A stretch of 64,000 bases of DNA from CAKSQF01 sp964568425 (GCA_964568425.1 CAZMPO010000010.1:3644-67643); one strand, 5' to 3'; positions 25,888-34,748 are shown, counted from the stretch's first letter. The notes: generated from the letters alone by a model not told the origin. A program made the numbers and translations.

Positions 25888-26865
25888 GTGGACATAACGA
25901 TAAATGAAAAATACGACCAAAAGTGCGTACTGACATATCTGACATGTGAGCTTGGTCTGTCGCGCCGATCGATCTCGCGGCTCAAAAAGCTCGACGACGG
26001 GATAATGCTTAACGGCAAAAGAGTCACCGTAAGGGCGATATTATCGATAGGCGACAGACTCTCGCTCGCCGTCGAAGACAAAGAGTCGCCCGACAACATC
26101 GTCCCGACTGATATTCCGATTGAGATAATCTACGAAGACGATGATCTTATAGCTCTGAACAAACCGCCGCAAATGCCAACGCATCCGTCTCACGGTCACT
26201 ACACCGACACTCTCGCCAATGCCTTGGCGTATTACTACAAGCAAAGATCGGTACCGTTTGTATTCAGGGCGATCACAAGGCTTGACCGCGACACGAGCGG
26301 CATTGTACTCGTCGCAAAAACAAAGGATGCGGCGTACAAGCTCTCGTCCGACATAGCCTGCGGAAAGATCTGCAAATGCTATCTTGCGATAGTCGACGGT
26401 GTACCGAGTCCGCGCGGCGGAATGATATCCGCATATATCAGGCGAGCCGAAAAAAGCATAATAAAAAGGGAGGCATCGAGCGAGCCTATCGACGGCTCTG
26501 TCTATTCGGAGACGCTCTACGAGACAGTGGCGCGAAAGGATGGCATCGCATTCGTTGCGGCATCGCCGATAACCGGCAGGACACATCAGCTGCGGCTTCA
26601 TTTTGCTCACATAGGGTGTCCCATGCTCGGTGATGACATGTACGGCGTCAGATCGGACATAATAGACAGGCAGGCACTTCACGCGTACATGCTGGCATTC
26701 ACGCATCCGACAAGCGGCAAAGAGATAGTGCTGAAAGCCCCACTGCCCAAAGACATGCTGTCGTTCATCGACAACGCGTCGGATATTAAAGGAAAGCTTG
26801 ACGATGCGGCGACACAACTGATACAAAAGGCAAAAAAGACACGAAAGGAACACGCAAATGAGTGA
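25888..26865 (+). CDS. RluA family 23S rRNA/tRNA pseudouridine synthase
   Basis: The 325-residue product has an N-terminal S4-like region (SRRSISRLKKLDDGIMLNGK) and the catalytic RLDRDTSGIVLVAK with the nucleophilic aspartate, followed by GRTHQLRLHFAHIG. GTG 25888 is taken as the start because GGGAGG lies 6 nt before it; upstream codons encode an unrelated extension. It overlaps the DUF3810 gene by 8 bp. Which RNA position it modifies cannot be read. A second paralogue lies at 29734-30717. Confidence 0.9.
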   Translation: MDITINEKYDQKCVLTYLTCELGLSRRSISRLKKLDDGIMLNGKRVTVRAILSIGDRLSLAVEDKESPDNIVPTDIPIEIIYEDDDLIALNKPPQMPTHPSHGHYTDTLANALAYYYKQRSVPFVFRAITRLDRDTSGIVLVAKTKDAAYKLSSDIACGKICKCYLAIVDGVPSPRGGMISAYIRRAEKSIIKREASSEPIDGSVYSETLYETVARKDGIAFVAASPITGRTHQLRLHFAHIGCPMLGDDMYGVRSDIIDRQALHAYMLAFTHPTSGKEIVLKAPLPKDMLSFIDNASDIKGKLDDAATQLIQKAKKTRKEHANE

Positions 26866-28042
26866 AAGTGATATCAAATCGGAGAAGAAAGGCAACAAAA
26901 ACTTTTTTAAGAGATTTTTTGCCAAAACAGCGAGCGGCATAAAGACATTTTTTGAAAACGCGCCAAGGGTATGCATAGGATTTTACATTGCGGCGGCAAT
27001 CGCACTTGTGATACACATTTTATCATCGATGATCCCGAGCTTTGCCGATTTTATGATCAGATATCCTTGTGCCGCGGTCAGATTCGTTCTCGCGAAATTG
27101 ACCATGTGGATACCCTTCTCGCTTGCGGAGATGATAATCATGCTCGTGCCGATCATCTTTATTGTTCTGGTGGTTGTCGGGATAATTATTTCAAGCAAAG
27201 GAACGACCAAGCAATATACAGGGATGACAGCATCGTTGCTTGCGGCAATATCATTTTTTTATTCAACCTTTGTTTTCACGCTCGCCCCCGGATACCAAGG
27301 CTCGACTCTTGACCAAAAGCTCGAGCTGTCCGCCGATCCCGTATCTGCCGCGGAGCTTTACGACACGGCTGTATATCTGACCGACGAGATCAACAAGATC
27401 ATTGACACGATCGATTTTACCCCAAACGGAGCATCGGTCATGCCGTACGATCTTGACGAGATGAACGACAAACTTGCGGCGGCGTACAAGAGTGCGGCAA
27501 AAAAATATGATTTTATCTCTCCGCTCAATTCAAATCTGAAATATGTTATCCTGTCTAAGCCGATGTCGTACACGCACATAACAGGCGTATACACATTTTT
27601 TACGGGCGAGTCGAACATAAATGTGAATTTCCCCGATTACACGATCCCCTACACTGCCGCGCACGAGTTGGCGCATCAGAGAGGGACAGCACGCGAAAAC
27701 GAGGCAAACTTTGTGGCATTTCTTGCCTGCATGGAGACTGATGACGCATACATCCGCTACAGTGCGTACACGAACATGCTTGAATATGTTTTAAGTGCAC
27801 TGAGCAGTGCAAGCTCGGAGCTGTACAGTTCGATGTGGGAAAGGTTTGACGGCAAAACGATCGGCGAGTTTAACGCGTACTCGATCTTTTACAAAGAGTA
27901 TCAGCAGAGCACCGTTTCGAATATAAGTTCTACGATTAACAACACCTATCTCCAATCACAGGGAGTAAAGGAAGGCTCGCAGTCATATGGTCTGGTCGTC
28001 GATCTCATGGTCGCCTATCACAAAAGCGGCAAAACAGGATGA
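26858..28042 (+). CDS. DUF3810 membrane zinc-metalloprotease-like protein
   Basis: The 394-residue product has three N-terminal transmembrane helices (about residues 38-62, 88-112, 120-145) and then an extracytoplasmic domain with AAHELAHQRG, an HExxH-type zinc site, followed after about 10 residues by ENEANFVAFLACM, which supplies a third ligand. The DUF3810 family has no known substrate. The start ATG lies inside the end of the pseudouridine synthase gene, so the two are translationally linked. Confidence 0.85.
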   Translation: MSESDIKSEKKGNKNFFKRFFAKTASGIKTFFENAPRVCIGFYIAAAIALVIHILSSMIPSFADFMIRYPCAAVRFVLAKLTMWIPFSLAEMIIMLVPIIFIVLVVVGIIISSKGTTKQYTGMTASLLAAISFFYSTFVFTLAPGYQGSTLDQKLELSADPVSAAELYDTAVYLTDEINKIIDTIDFTPNGASVMPYDLDEMNDKLAAAYKSAAKKYDFISPLNSNLKYVILSKPMSYTHITGVYTFFTGESNINVNFPDYTIPYTAAHELAHQRGTARENEANFVAFLACMETDDAYIRYSAYTNMLEYVLSALSSASSELYSSMWERFDGKTIGEFNAYSIFYKEYQQSTVSNISSTINNTYLQSQGVKEGSQSYGLVVDLMVAYHKSGKTG

Positions 28043-28319
28043 CAAGATGCCGATTTTCGAATATACTTTACTGTGGAGATTTTCACCCGATCAAAATCGG
28101 ATAATAATTCGACGAATTTGTGCAAAATTTACAGTCAGTTAACAAACTCGACCGCTAAAAAAGATATAATATATCGTAAGATATCGCAGTAAAAACAAGG
28201 CTTTGAACACTCACTTTCGCCATGAAATTCAGGGGACGAAACACACCAAAGCGACGCAAAAAGAACTGAAAAAAGTTTGAAAGGATCGGGTCATATCGGG
28301 AGCAGGGCAAAGTCTCGAT

Positions 28320-29642
28320 ATGATTTTATATACATCTGACATGGAAAAAATAATAATCTCGGGCGGAAGTCCTCTTTACGGAGAGGTCGAGATCGACGGC
28401 ATGAAAAATGCCGCTCTGCCCATCATCTTTGCGACCATATTGGTCCGCGGAAAATGTCAAATCCGCAACCTTCCCGCGGTAAGCGATATTTCGACATCTC
28501 TTGAGATAATCGAGAGCCTCGGGGCGATCGTCAGGCGGCTTAATCGTCATGCGGTCGAGATCGACACATCGGGCATACGCGTGCGTCCCGTACCGTCGGA
28601 TCTGTCAAGAAAGATGCGTGCGTCATACTATCTTATAGGAGCTGAGCTCGGACGCTTCGGCAGAGCACTCGTCGGCTATCCCGGTGGGTGTGATTTTGGC
28701 GTCAGACCCATCGATCAGCACATCAGGGGTTTTGAAAAGCTCGGTGCGACCGTATCGGTCGAGGGCGGATACATAGATGCAAAGGCAGAGCATGGTCTTG
28801 TCGGAACGAGTGTGTTTTTCGACATTGTAACTGTCGGCGCAACGCTCAATGTAATGCTCGCCGCCGCTCTTGCCGACGGAACGACAATTATAGAAAACGC
28901 GGCACGCGAGCCGCATATCGTTGACCTTGCCAACTTTTTGAACACTTGCGGTGCCGACATCAAAGGTGCGGGCACGGACACGATCAAGATCAAGGGTGTT
29001 AACGAGCTTCACGGATGCAGTTACACTATAATTCCAGACATGATCGAGGCAGGAACATACATGACCGCTGTTGCCGCCACGGGCGGTGATGTCGAGATAT
29101 GCAATATCATCCCGAGGCACATGGAATCGGTCAGCGCAAAGCTTGCCGAGATGGGTGTCACGGTGATCGAAAACGATGACAGTATACGCATCGTCAGAGA
29201 TCCCGACACGCCCCTTCGTCCTTGCACGATAAAGACCCTTCCCTATCCCGGTTTTCCGACCGACATGCAGCCTCAATTCGGTGCGCTTTTATGCATGGCA
29301 AGCGGTGCAGGCACGATAAAAGAGGGCGTTTGGGACAACAGGTTCAAATATGTTGACGAACTAAAGCGGATGGGTGCCTCTGTTGAGATCCTCGGCAAGA
29401 CCGCTGTCATAACCGGCGATCCGTCAAAAATGTTCGGGGCGGCTGTGCGCGCTGTTGACCTTCGCGGAGGTGCCGCCATGATCGTTGCCGCACTTGCGGT
29501 CGATGGTACCACCGAGATCGACAACATTCGTTTGATCGAGAGAGGCTACGACGACATCGTCGGCAAATTCTCGGCTCTGGGTGCGGATATCAAAAAGGTG
29601 ACTGTCAACTCCCCTGAGGACTCACTTGACGCGGCAAATTAG
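28320..29642 (+). CDS. murA: UDP-N-acetylglucosamine 1-carboxyvinyltransferase
   Basis: The 440-residue product has the EPSP-synthase-like double fold. Seen are KNAALPIIFATI near the N-terminus and the catalytic loop GGCDFGVRPIDQHI with the cysteine that fosfomycin alkylates. It performs the first committed step of peptidoglycan synthesis. The start is uncertain: ATG 28320 has no good ribosome site, and ATG 28341 (MEKIIISGG) aligns with homologues but also lacks one. The 277 bp upstream hold AGATATAAT at 28162-28170 as a possible -10 box with no clear -35, and a 15-codon basic ORF. Confidence 0.95.
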   Translation: MILYTSDMEKIIISGGSPLYGEVEIDGMKNAALPIIFATILVRGKCQIRNLPAVSDISTSLEIIESLGAIVRRLNRHAVEIDTSGIRVRPVPSDLSRKMRASYYLIGAELGRFGRALVGYPGGCDFGVRPIDQHIRGFEKLGATVSVEGGYIDAKAEHGLVGTSVFFDIVTVGATLNVMLAAALADGTTIIENAAREPHIVDLANFLNTCGADIKGAGTDTIKIKGVNELHGCSYTIIPDMIEAGTYMTAVAATGGDVEICNIIPRHMESVSAKLAEMGVTVIENDDSIRIVRDPDTPLRPCTIKTLPYPGFPTDMQPQFGALLCMASGAGTIKEGVWDNRFKYVDELKRMGASVEILGKTAVITGDPSKMFGAAVRAVDLRGGAAMIVAALAVDGTTEIDNIRLIERGYDDIVGKFSALGADIKKVTVNSPEDSLDAAN

Positions 29643-29656
29643 ATCCAACTCACACT

Positions 29657-29682
29657 CGGCAGGCGGCAAAAGCTGTCTGCCG
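29657..29682 (+). terminator. Probable terminator or attenuator after murA
   Basis: CGGCAGGCGGC pairs with GCTGTCTGCCG (11 bp with two G-U pairs) over a 4-nt loop, followed by ATTTATTT. Confidence 0.6.
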
Positions 29683-29690
29683 ATTTATTT

Positions 29691-29720
29691 AAGGAAGGAA
29701 GCTTTCGCCTTGGCGAAAGC
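29691..29720 (+). promoter_or_regulatory. Ribosome site followed by a hairpin before the second rluA-type gene
   Basis: AAGGAAGG (29691-29698) is followed by a perfect 9-bp hairpin, GCTTTCGCC-TT-GGCGAAAGC (29701-29720). The first ATG is at 29734. TTG codons at 29710 and 29722 are in frame and are other possible starts. Confidence 0.5.
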
Positions 29721-29733
29721 ATTGATTGTAAAA

Positions 29734-30717
29734 ATGAGAGAATTTACGATCGGCAAAAATGATTCGGGACAGCGGCTCGACAAATTTCTTTCGAAAGCCG
29801 TAAGGGGCATGCCGACCTCGCTGATGTACAAGTCCATACGCACAAAAAAGATCAAAGTCAACCGAAAGCGAGCCGAGATCTCCTATATTTTATGCGAGGG
29901 CGACGTTGTTCAGCTCTTTCTCCCCGATGATGTTTTTGATACCTCAAAGGTTGTTCACGACCTCTCGGAGGATGCCGTCAAGCTTAACATAGTTTACGAG
30001 GACGCAAACATTATTTTATGCAACAAACCGACAGGTATGCTTGTACACTCGGGCGACGGCGAGGATGCCGACGAGCGAGAGACGCTGATCTACAAAATAC
30101 AGTCCTATCTTTTTCAAAAGGGCGAGTACGATCCCAAAAGCGAAAACTCGTTCGTCCCTGCCCTTTGCAACAGGATAGACAGAAACACCTGCGGCATTGT
30201 GATCGCGGCAAAGAACGCCGAGTCGCTCAGGGTGATGAACGATCTTATAAAAAGACGAGTTATCGAGAAAAACTATCTCTGCGTCTGCCATGGTATTTTC
30301 AAAGAAAAATCGGGAAAGCTTACGGGATATATGATAAAAAACGCAGCCGACAATCGCGTTGAGGTCTATAAAAAGCGTCCAAATTCAAAAGATGCTCGAA
30401 CCATGGTAACAGGATATCGCGTTATTGCCGAGCGCGACGGACTTTCTCTTCTCTCCATCGAGCTGATAACCGGGCGAACGCATCAGATACGCGCACATCT
30501 TGCCTCGATCGGGCACTCCCTGCTCGGTGACGGCAAATACGGCGTAAACAAGGACGATCGCGCGAGGGGATTCACCCACCAAGCACTCTGTTCCTACATG
30601 CTTACGTTCGGAGACGACGAAGGATACGGCTCTCTCTCGTATTTGATCGGCAAAAAGTTCTCTGTTCCCACAAAAGATATTAAATTTTTGTCACTCTTTC
30701 CGAATGTTAAGATCTGA
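29734..30717 (+). CDS. RluA family pseudouridine synthase (RluC/D-like)
   Basis: The 327-residue product begins MREFTIGKNDSGQRLDKFLS, the S4 domain start usual for the family. It carries the catalytic CNRIDRNTCGIVIAAKN with the aspartate and ITGRTHQIRAHLASIG. It isomerises uridines in 23S rRNA; the exact sites are not deducible. The start is set at ATG 29734 by homology, although the best ribosome site lies beyond a hairpin. The lnt gene follows after 4 bp. Confidence 0.9.
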   Translation: MREFTIGKNDSGQRLDKFLSKAVRGMPTSLMYKSIRTKKIKVNRKRAEISYILCEGDVVQLFLPDDVFDTSKVVHDLSEDAVKLNIVYEDANIILCNKPTGMLVHSGDGEDADERETLIYKIQSYLFQKGEYDPKSENSFVPALCNRIDRNTCGIVIAAKNAESLRVMNDLIKRRVIEKNYLCVCHGIFKEKSGKLTGYMIKNAADNRVEVYKKRPNSKDARTMVTGYRVIAERDGLSLLSIELITGRTHQIRAHLASIGHSLLGDGKYGVNKDDRARGFTHQALCSYMLTFGDDEGYGSLSYLIGKKFSVPTKDIKFLSLFPNVKI

Positions 30718-30721
30718 GCCT

Positions 30722-32311
30722 ATGAAAACAAAAAGAAATCTAATTCTACTTTCTATGACACTGGTCAGCGGCATACTGACCGCCATGACTTTACAGTACG
30801 ATCTTTTGTATCCGCTGTCATATATCTCCCTGTCGCCGTTTTTTTATTGCATCATCTCCTTTTGGAACGAAGGGGCATCTTACCGAAAGCTTTACGGCAT
30901 CGGCATGCTTTGGTCAATGTCATACTACATGGTCGTATATTCGTTCTTTCTCGCGATGTACCCAATGGATTTTTTGGGGCTGTCAAAGATCACCGGCGGT
31001 TTCATGGTCGTTTTCTGCCAGGTCGGGCTGTCACTGCTTCAATCGATAGCGACAGCATTTGTCGCTCCCATAACGCGCCTTGTGTGTCACCGCAAGAGTC
31101 TCTCGCCGCTGATCTTTTCGGCACTTTGGATAATACTTGAATGGCTTCAAAATTTCACCTGGGCGGGTGTCCCTTTTCTGCGGCTTGCGATTTCGCAAAC
31201 ATCATTTGCTCCTGCAATGCAGTCGGCATCGATCCTTGGCTCGCTATTCCTGTCATTTATTCCCGCATTCAGCTCAGCCGCGATCGGGTACGCTCTCTTT
31301 TGTCTGAAAAAATGTGGCAGGCAAAATTTTATAGTAAAGCTCTATCCGATAATTGCCATCCTGCTGATCGGCGCAAATCTGATCTTCGGAGCGGTGAAGA
31401 TCGCATGTTACAGCGACAACACCGACAGAGGCGTAAAGGTCGCACTGATACAAGCCAACATCGGCTCGCTCGACAAATGGGAGGACGGTCAGATGATCAA
31501 CACGATCGAGCGACACATTGAGCTCTCCCAAAGAGCGATTGACGAGGGCGGAGCCGAGTTTATCATTTTTGCCGAGACAGCGATCAATTATGATTTTATC
31601 GCCTTTGAAGATCCGACCGTAAAAAATCGGTTTGCAGCATTTGCCCAAGATAACAATGTAACCCTTTTGATCGGTACATTCACAAGTGACAACGAGCAAA
31701 ACTCATACAACTCGACCGTGATCTTTTATCCCGACGGCAGTATCGAAGACGAGCCGTACAACAAACGAAGGCTTGTTCCGTTTGGCGAATTTGTTCCGAT
31801 GGAAGATCTTTTGCGAGTACTTTTTCCGTTTTTGACAGACATGAATCTCTTTGAGGGACAGATCACGGCAGGGGATGACAGCGCGGTCAAAGAGGCTGCG
31901 GGCGGAAAGATCGGTCGGTTGATCTGCTTTGACTCGATATACGACTACCTGACAAGGAAAACGAGTGCGGACGGTGCGGAGATGATCCTGCTGTCGACGA
32001 ACGATTCGTGGTATCTCGATTCACCTGCCGTGTATATTCACAACGATCACGCAAAGCTGCGCGCGGTTGAATCGGGCAAATATCTGCTGAGAGCCGCAAA
32101 TACCGGTGTGTCATCGATAATCGATCCGCTCGGCAGAACCAAAAGCGAGCTCGGGCCTTTGATAGAAGGCATTGTGACCGAAACCGTCTACTTTAATTCA
32201 GATCGAACGATATATTCATATACGGGTAACCTTATCGTCCTCATTGCCTTCATATTCATCGCATATGAGGCGGCAGATAAGATCATCTCGAAAAAGCACG
32301 GGAATGATTGA
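30722..32311 (+). CDS. lnt: Apolipoprotein N-acyltransferase
   Basis: The 529-residue product has six to seven hydrophobic helices (about residues 1-200) and a nitrilase-type domain. The triad is visible as Glu in FAETAINYD, Lys in YNKRRLVPFGEF and Cys in RLICFDSIYDY. Lnt adds the third acyl chain to the N-terminal cysteine of lipoproteins and is a membrane enzyme of diderms and some Actinobacteria; in Clostridia its role is less clear. The start is ATG 30722 (MKTKRNLIL); an upstream in-frame ATG overlaps the preceding gene. The terminator begins inside its last codons. Confidence 0.88.
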   Translation: MKTKRNLILLSMTLVSGILTAMTLQYDLLYPLSYISLSPFFYCIISFWNEGASYRKLYGIGMLWSMSYYMVVYSFFLAMYPMDFLGLSKITGGFMVVFCQVGLSLLQSIATAFVAPITRLVCHRKSLSPLIFSALWIILEWLQNFTWAGVPFLRLAISQTSFAPAMQSASILGSLFLSFIPAFSSAAIGYALFCLKKCGRQNFIVKLYPIIAILLIGANLIFGAVKIACYSDNTDRGVKVALIQANIGSLDKWEDGQMINTIERHIELSQRAIDEGGAEFIIFAETAINYDFIAFEDPTVKNRFAAFAQDNNVTLLIGTFTSDNEQNSYNSTVIFYPDGSIEDEPYNKRRLVPFGEFVPMEDLLRVLFPFLTDMNLFEGQITAGDDSAVKEAAGGKIGRLICFDSIYDYLTRKTSADGAEMILLSTNDSWYLDSPAVYIHNDHAKLRAVESGKYLLRAANTGVSSIIDPLGRTKSELGPLIEGIVTETVYFNSDRTIYSYTGNLIVLIAFIFIAYEAADKIISKKHGND

Positions 32312-32323
32312 TCCCGTGCTTTT
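32292..32323. terminator. Terminator overlapping the lnt stop
   Basis: AAAAGCACGGGA and TCCCGTGCTTTT form a 12-bp stem. The lnt stop codon lies in the loop, and the convergent desulfurase gene ends at 32322, so it serves both directions. Confidence 0.88.
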
Positions 32324-33461
32324 ATATTGTTTTGATCGCTCTGTAAAGTGCGTCGAGATCGGCGGATGTGCTCATCGGCGAAAACGAAACTCGAACTGCC
32401 CCTCCTTTTGGCGTGCCTACCCTCGCATGTGCGAGCGGTGCGCAATGCAGTCCGGATCTGGTGCAAATGCCGCAGGAGTCAAGATATCCCGAAATCTCCG
32501 ACGGTGCTCTGCCGACGACATTGAAGACAAATGCCGACCCTTCCGCAAATATGGGTTTGTAAACCATGCACCTCCCGATCGACATCAGCATATCCTGCCC
32601 TCTTGAGAGCAGCATGTTCTCATGTGATGCAATTTGTTCGATCCCCAACATTTGGACATAGTCAATTCCCGCACCGAGTGCCGCGATCGCCGGAACAGGC
32701 AATGTGCCTGCCTCGAGGCGTTCGGGAAGAAGACTCGGCATACCGATCTCCTCTGACGACATTCCACTGCCTCCCTCGATAAGTGTTGACAGACTCTCTT
32801 CGCTGACTCTGTCCGAAAATGCGACAAAACCGACGCCCATTATGCCAAACAAGCCTTTATGCCCGGGTGCGCACAGTGCGTCGATCGAGCACGCGTTCAT
32901 ATTGATACGCACCGAGCCTGCAGACTGTGCCGCATCAACGACAAACATGATTCCTTTTTCACGGCAAAGCTTTCCGATCTCTTTGATGGGAAGGGTTATC
33001 GGCGCGATATTGGAGCGATGGCAAGCAACAAGCATTTTTGTATCCGGTCTGATCTTTGACCTGATCGATGCGATAACATCCTCGATCTTCCCCCTTGATG
33101 AGTAGACATCGAAGCTTGCCGAAATATCTCCCCTGCCGCAAAGGGCGGCGACCGATCGCCTGACGCTGTTGTGCTCTATATCCGATATGAGAATATGTCC
33201 GTCTCTGTCACTCCACAGACATTTGATTGCGATATTCAGCGCATGGGTCGTATTTTGTGTAAAAACCACACGTTCGGGCGTCGCTCCGAACATATCCGCG
33301 ATCTTCTCACGCGTTTCAAACACCTTATTTGCCGACGCCAAAGAGAGCTTGTGCACTCCCCTGCCCGGATTTCCGCCGCATTCGCACGCTGCCTGTTTCA
33401 GTGCGTTATATACACTGTCGGGTTTTGGATATGTCGTTGCGGCATTGTCAAGATAGATCAA
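32322..33461 (-). CDS. Cysteine desulfurase (SufS/NifS-like class V aminotransferase)
   Basis: The 379-residue PLP enzyme begins MIYLDNAATTYPKPD. The PLP lysine is in CAPGHKGLFG and the persulfide-forming cysteine in RSGLHCAPLAH. It moves sulfur from cysteine to an acceptor. The TTG at 33461 is preferred over the GTG at 33482 because AAAGAGGTG sits at the right distance and homologues start there. It follows the DUF3343 gene almost directly; the two probably act together. Confidence 0.92.
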   Translation of the reverse strand: MIYLDNAATTYPKPDSVYNALKQAACECGGNPGRGVHKLSLASANKVFETREKIADMFGATPERVVFTQNTTHALNIAIKCLWSDRDGHILISDIEHNSVRRSVAALCGRGDISASFDVYSSRGKIEDVIASIRSKIRPDTKMLVACHRSNIAPITLPIKEIGKLCREKGIMFVVDAAQSAGSVRINMNACSIDALCAPGHKGLFGIMGVGFVAFSDRVSEESLSTLIEGGSGMSSEEIGMPSLLPERLEAGTLPVPAIAALGAGIDYVQMLGIEQIASHENMLLSRGQDMLMSIGRCMVYKPIFAEGSAFVFNVVGRAPSEISGYLDSCGICTRSGLHCAPLAHARVGTPKGGAVRVSFSPMSTSADLDALYRAIKTI

Positions 33462-33482
33462 ATTATAACACCTCTTTAACAC

Positions 33483-33710
33483 TCATCTTATTATCACACG
33501 ACCGTAATTTATGTCGGAGACGCGCAAAATATGCACGGCGTTTGAAAGGGATGCTCCGTCGATATCAATCCCATAAGAGCAACCGTTTTTGCTGAGCTCG
33601 GGCGGCAGTGCAACAACGTGTGCTCTTACCCCGTTTGATCCGAGCACCCTTGACGCATGGATCGCCGCCGTGTTTGAGCGCAAAGTTATCAGCGCATTTT
33701 TCTTTTCCAT
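33483..33710 (-). CDS. DUF3343 small protein (putative sulfur/selenium carrier)
   Basis: The 75-residue product MEKKNALITLRSNTAAIHAS fits DUF3343, a family of small proteins often beside cysteine desulfurases or selenium genes. The usual ELSSSCG-like segment is here ELSKNGCSYG, leaving a single cysteine as possible persulfide carrier. The start at ATG 33710 is preferred; ATG 33734 is in frame. A carrier role is inferred from family and neighbour. Confidence 0.75.
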   Translation of the reverse strand: MEKKNALITLRSNTAAIHASRVLGSNGVRAHVVALPPELSKNGCSYGIDIDGASLSNAVHILRVSDINYGRVIIR

Positions 33711-33779
33711 CTTCCAATACACTTCCTTAATCATTTTTTCAGTTATTAAATGATATGCACAAGGTATCGATAGCGTTAA

Positions 33780-33813
33780 AAAGCAGGATGCACAAACTTA
33801 TGCATCCTGCTTT
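33780..33813 (-). terminator. Intrinsic terminator after upp
   Basis: AAAGCAGGATGCA and TGCATCCTGCTTT form a 13-bp stem with an 8-nt loop; the minus strand continues TTTTTAACG. Confidence 0.9.
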
Positions 33814-33843
33814 GATCTGTTATATGAATGTATGGCTTTGGGT

Positions 33844-34473
33844 TTATTTCGTGCCGAAAATACGGTCGCCCGCGTCGCCGAGTCCGGGAAGGATGTAGCA
33901 ACGGTCGTTGAGTGTCTCGTCGACATGAGCACAGTATATCGTTACATCGGGGTGAGCCTTCTTGAGTGCCTCGATACCCTGAGGTGCGGCGATCATGCAC
34001 ATGAATTTAATATTCTTTCCGCCGCGTTCTTTTATGAAGTTTATCGCCGCGACCGCCGATCCGCCTGTTGCGAGCATGGGGTCGGTGACGATGATCTGTC
34101 TTTCGGAGATATTGGGAGGAAGCTTGCAGTAATACTCGTGAGGCTGCATTGTGACCTCATCACGGTAAAGTCCGATGTGTCCAACCTTTGCGGTGGGGAC
34201 GAGCTCGAGGATGCCCTCGACCATGCCGAGACCTGCACGAAGGATCGGCACAACAGCCATCTTCGGTCCTGCGAGAACCTTGGTCGTGCATTTGGTGAGC
34301 GGAGTCTCGACCTCGATCTCGCTGAGCGGAAGATCGCGAAGCGACTCATAGCTCATGAACATCGTAACCTCTTTTACAAGCTCACGAAATTCCTTAGACG
34401 AGGTGTCCTTACTGCGCATGATCGAAATCTTGTGCTGGATCAGCGGATGATCAAATATAACTACGTTTTCCAT
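33844..34473 (-). CDS. upp: Uracil phosphoribosyltransferase
   Basis: The 209-residue product MENVVIFDHPLIQHKISIMR is full length. The PRPP site reads DPMLATGGSAVAAINFIK and the uracil-binding end GDAGDRIFGTK. It salvages uracil to UMP. The reading frame happens to stay open 48 codons upstream, but ATG 34473 matches homologues and has AAAGGAA before it. The leader of about 190 nt carries a peptide gene and a terminator (see 34546-34639), so pyrimidine-controlled attenuation is likely. Confidence 0.97.
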   Translation of the reverse strand: MENVVIFDHPLIQHKISIMRSKDTSSKEFRELVKEVTMFMSYESLRDLPLSEIEVETPLTKCTTKVLAGPKMAVVPILRAGLGMVEGILELVPTAKVGHIGLYRDEVTMQPHEYYCKLPPNISERQIIVTDPMLATGGSAVAAINFIKERGGKNIKFMCMIAAPQGIEALKKAHPDVTIYCAHVDETLNDRCYILPGLGDAGDRIFGTK

Positions 34474-34545
34474 TTTGATTAAAATTCCTTTCTTTGTCCG
34501 ATATATCGTATAATCCGCCCATGCGGAATAAACGCCAAAAAAATA

Positions 34546-34563
34546 CGACAGAAGGATCTGTCG
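34546..34563 (-). terminator. Leader terminator (attenuator) of upp
   Basis: On the minus strand CGACAGA, loop TCCT and TCTGTCG form a 7-bp stem followed by TA and seven T. It lies between promoter and gene, about 70 nt before the upp start. Confidence 0.7.
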
Positions 34564-34564
34564 G

Positions 34565-34639
34565 TCAAGAGAAAAATACAACAGGGTGAAAATCGGCACA
34601 AGAGATAATGACATCAAATCTTGCCATTCTCGTCATCAT
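34565..34639 (-). CDS. upp leader peptide, 24 codons
   Basis: An ATG at 34639, 6 nt after a strong AGGGAGGGG ribosome site, opens a 24-codon frame: MMTRMARFDVIISC then ADFHPVVFFS. It stops with TGA one nucleotide before the attenuator stem. The last codons are very pyrimidine-rich (GTATTTTTCTCT). A ribosome at the stop would cover the left arm of the terminator. This is the arrangement of the pyrBI leader of enteric bacteria; calling it functional is inference. Confidence 0.6.
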   Translation of the reverse strand: MMTRMARFDVIISCADFHPVVFFS

Positions 34640-34666
34640 GTCAGTCCCCTCCCTGCCTTTTTTGTT

Positions 34667-34695
34667 ATTGTATCACATCGGGAGAAAAAAGTCAA
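34667..34695 (-). promoter_or_regulatory. Sigma-A promoter of the upp leader
   Basis: TTGACT, 17 bp and TACAAT on the minus strand; predicted start near 34660, 20 nt before the leader peptide ATG. Confidence 0.85.
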
Positions 34696-34748
34696 TAGTT
34701 TTTTCAAAAAAATCGACTTTATCTCCCGATATATTGCTGATTTTCGCT

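Noticed and set aside
34474..34617. 48-codon in-frame N-terminal extension of upp
   Set aside because: It runs through the leader peptide region and terminator, and homologues start at the ATG at 34473 with its own ribosome site.
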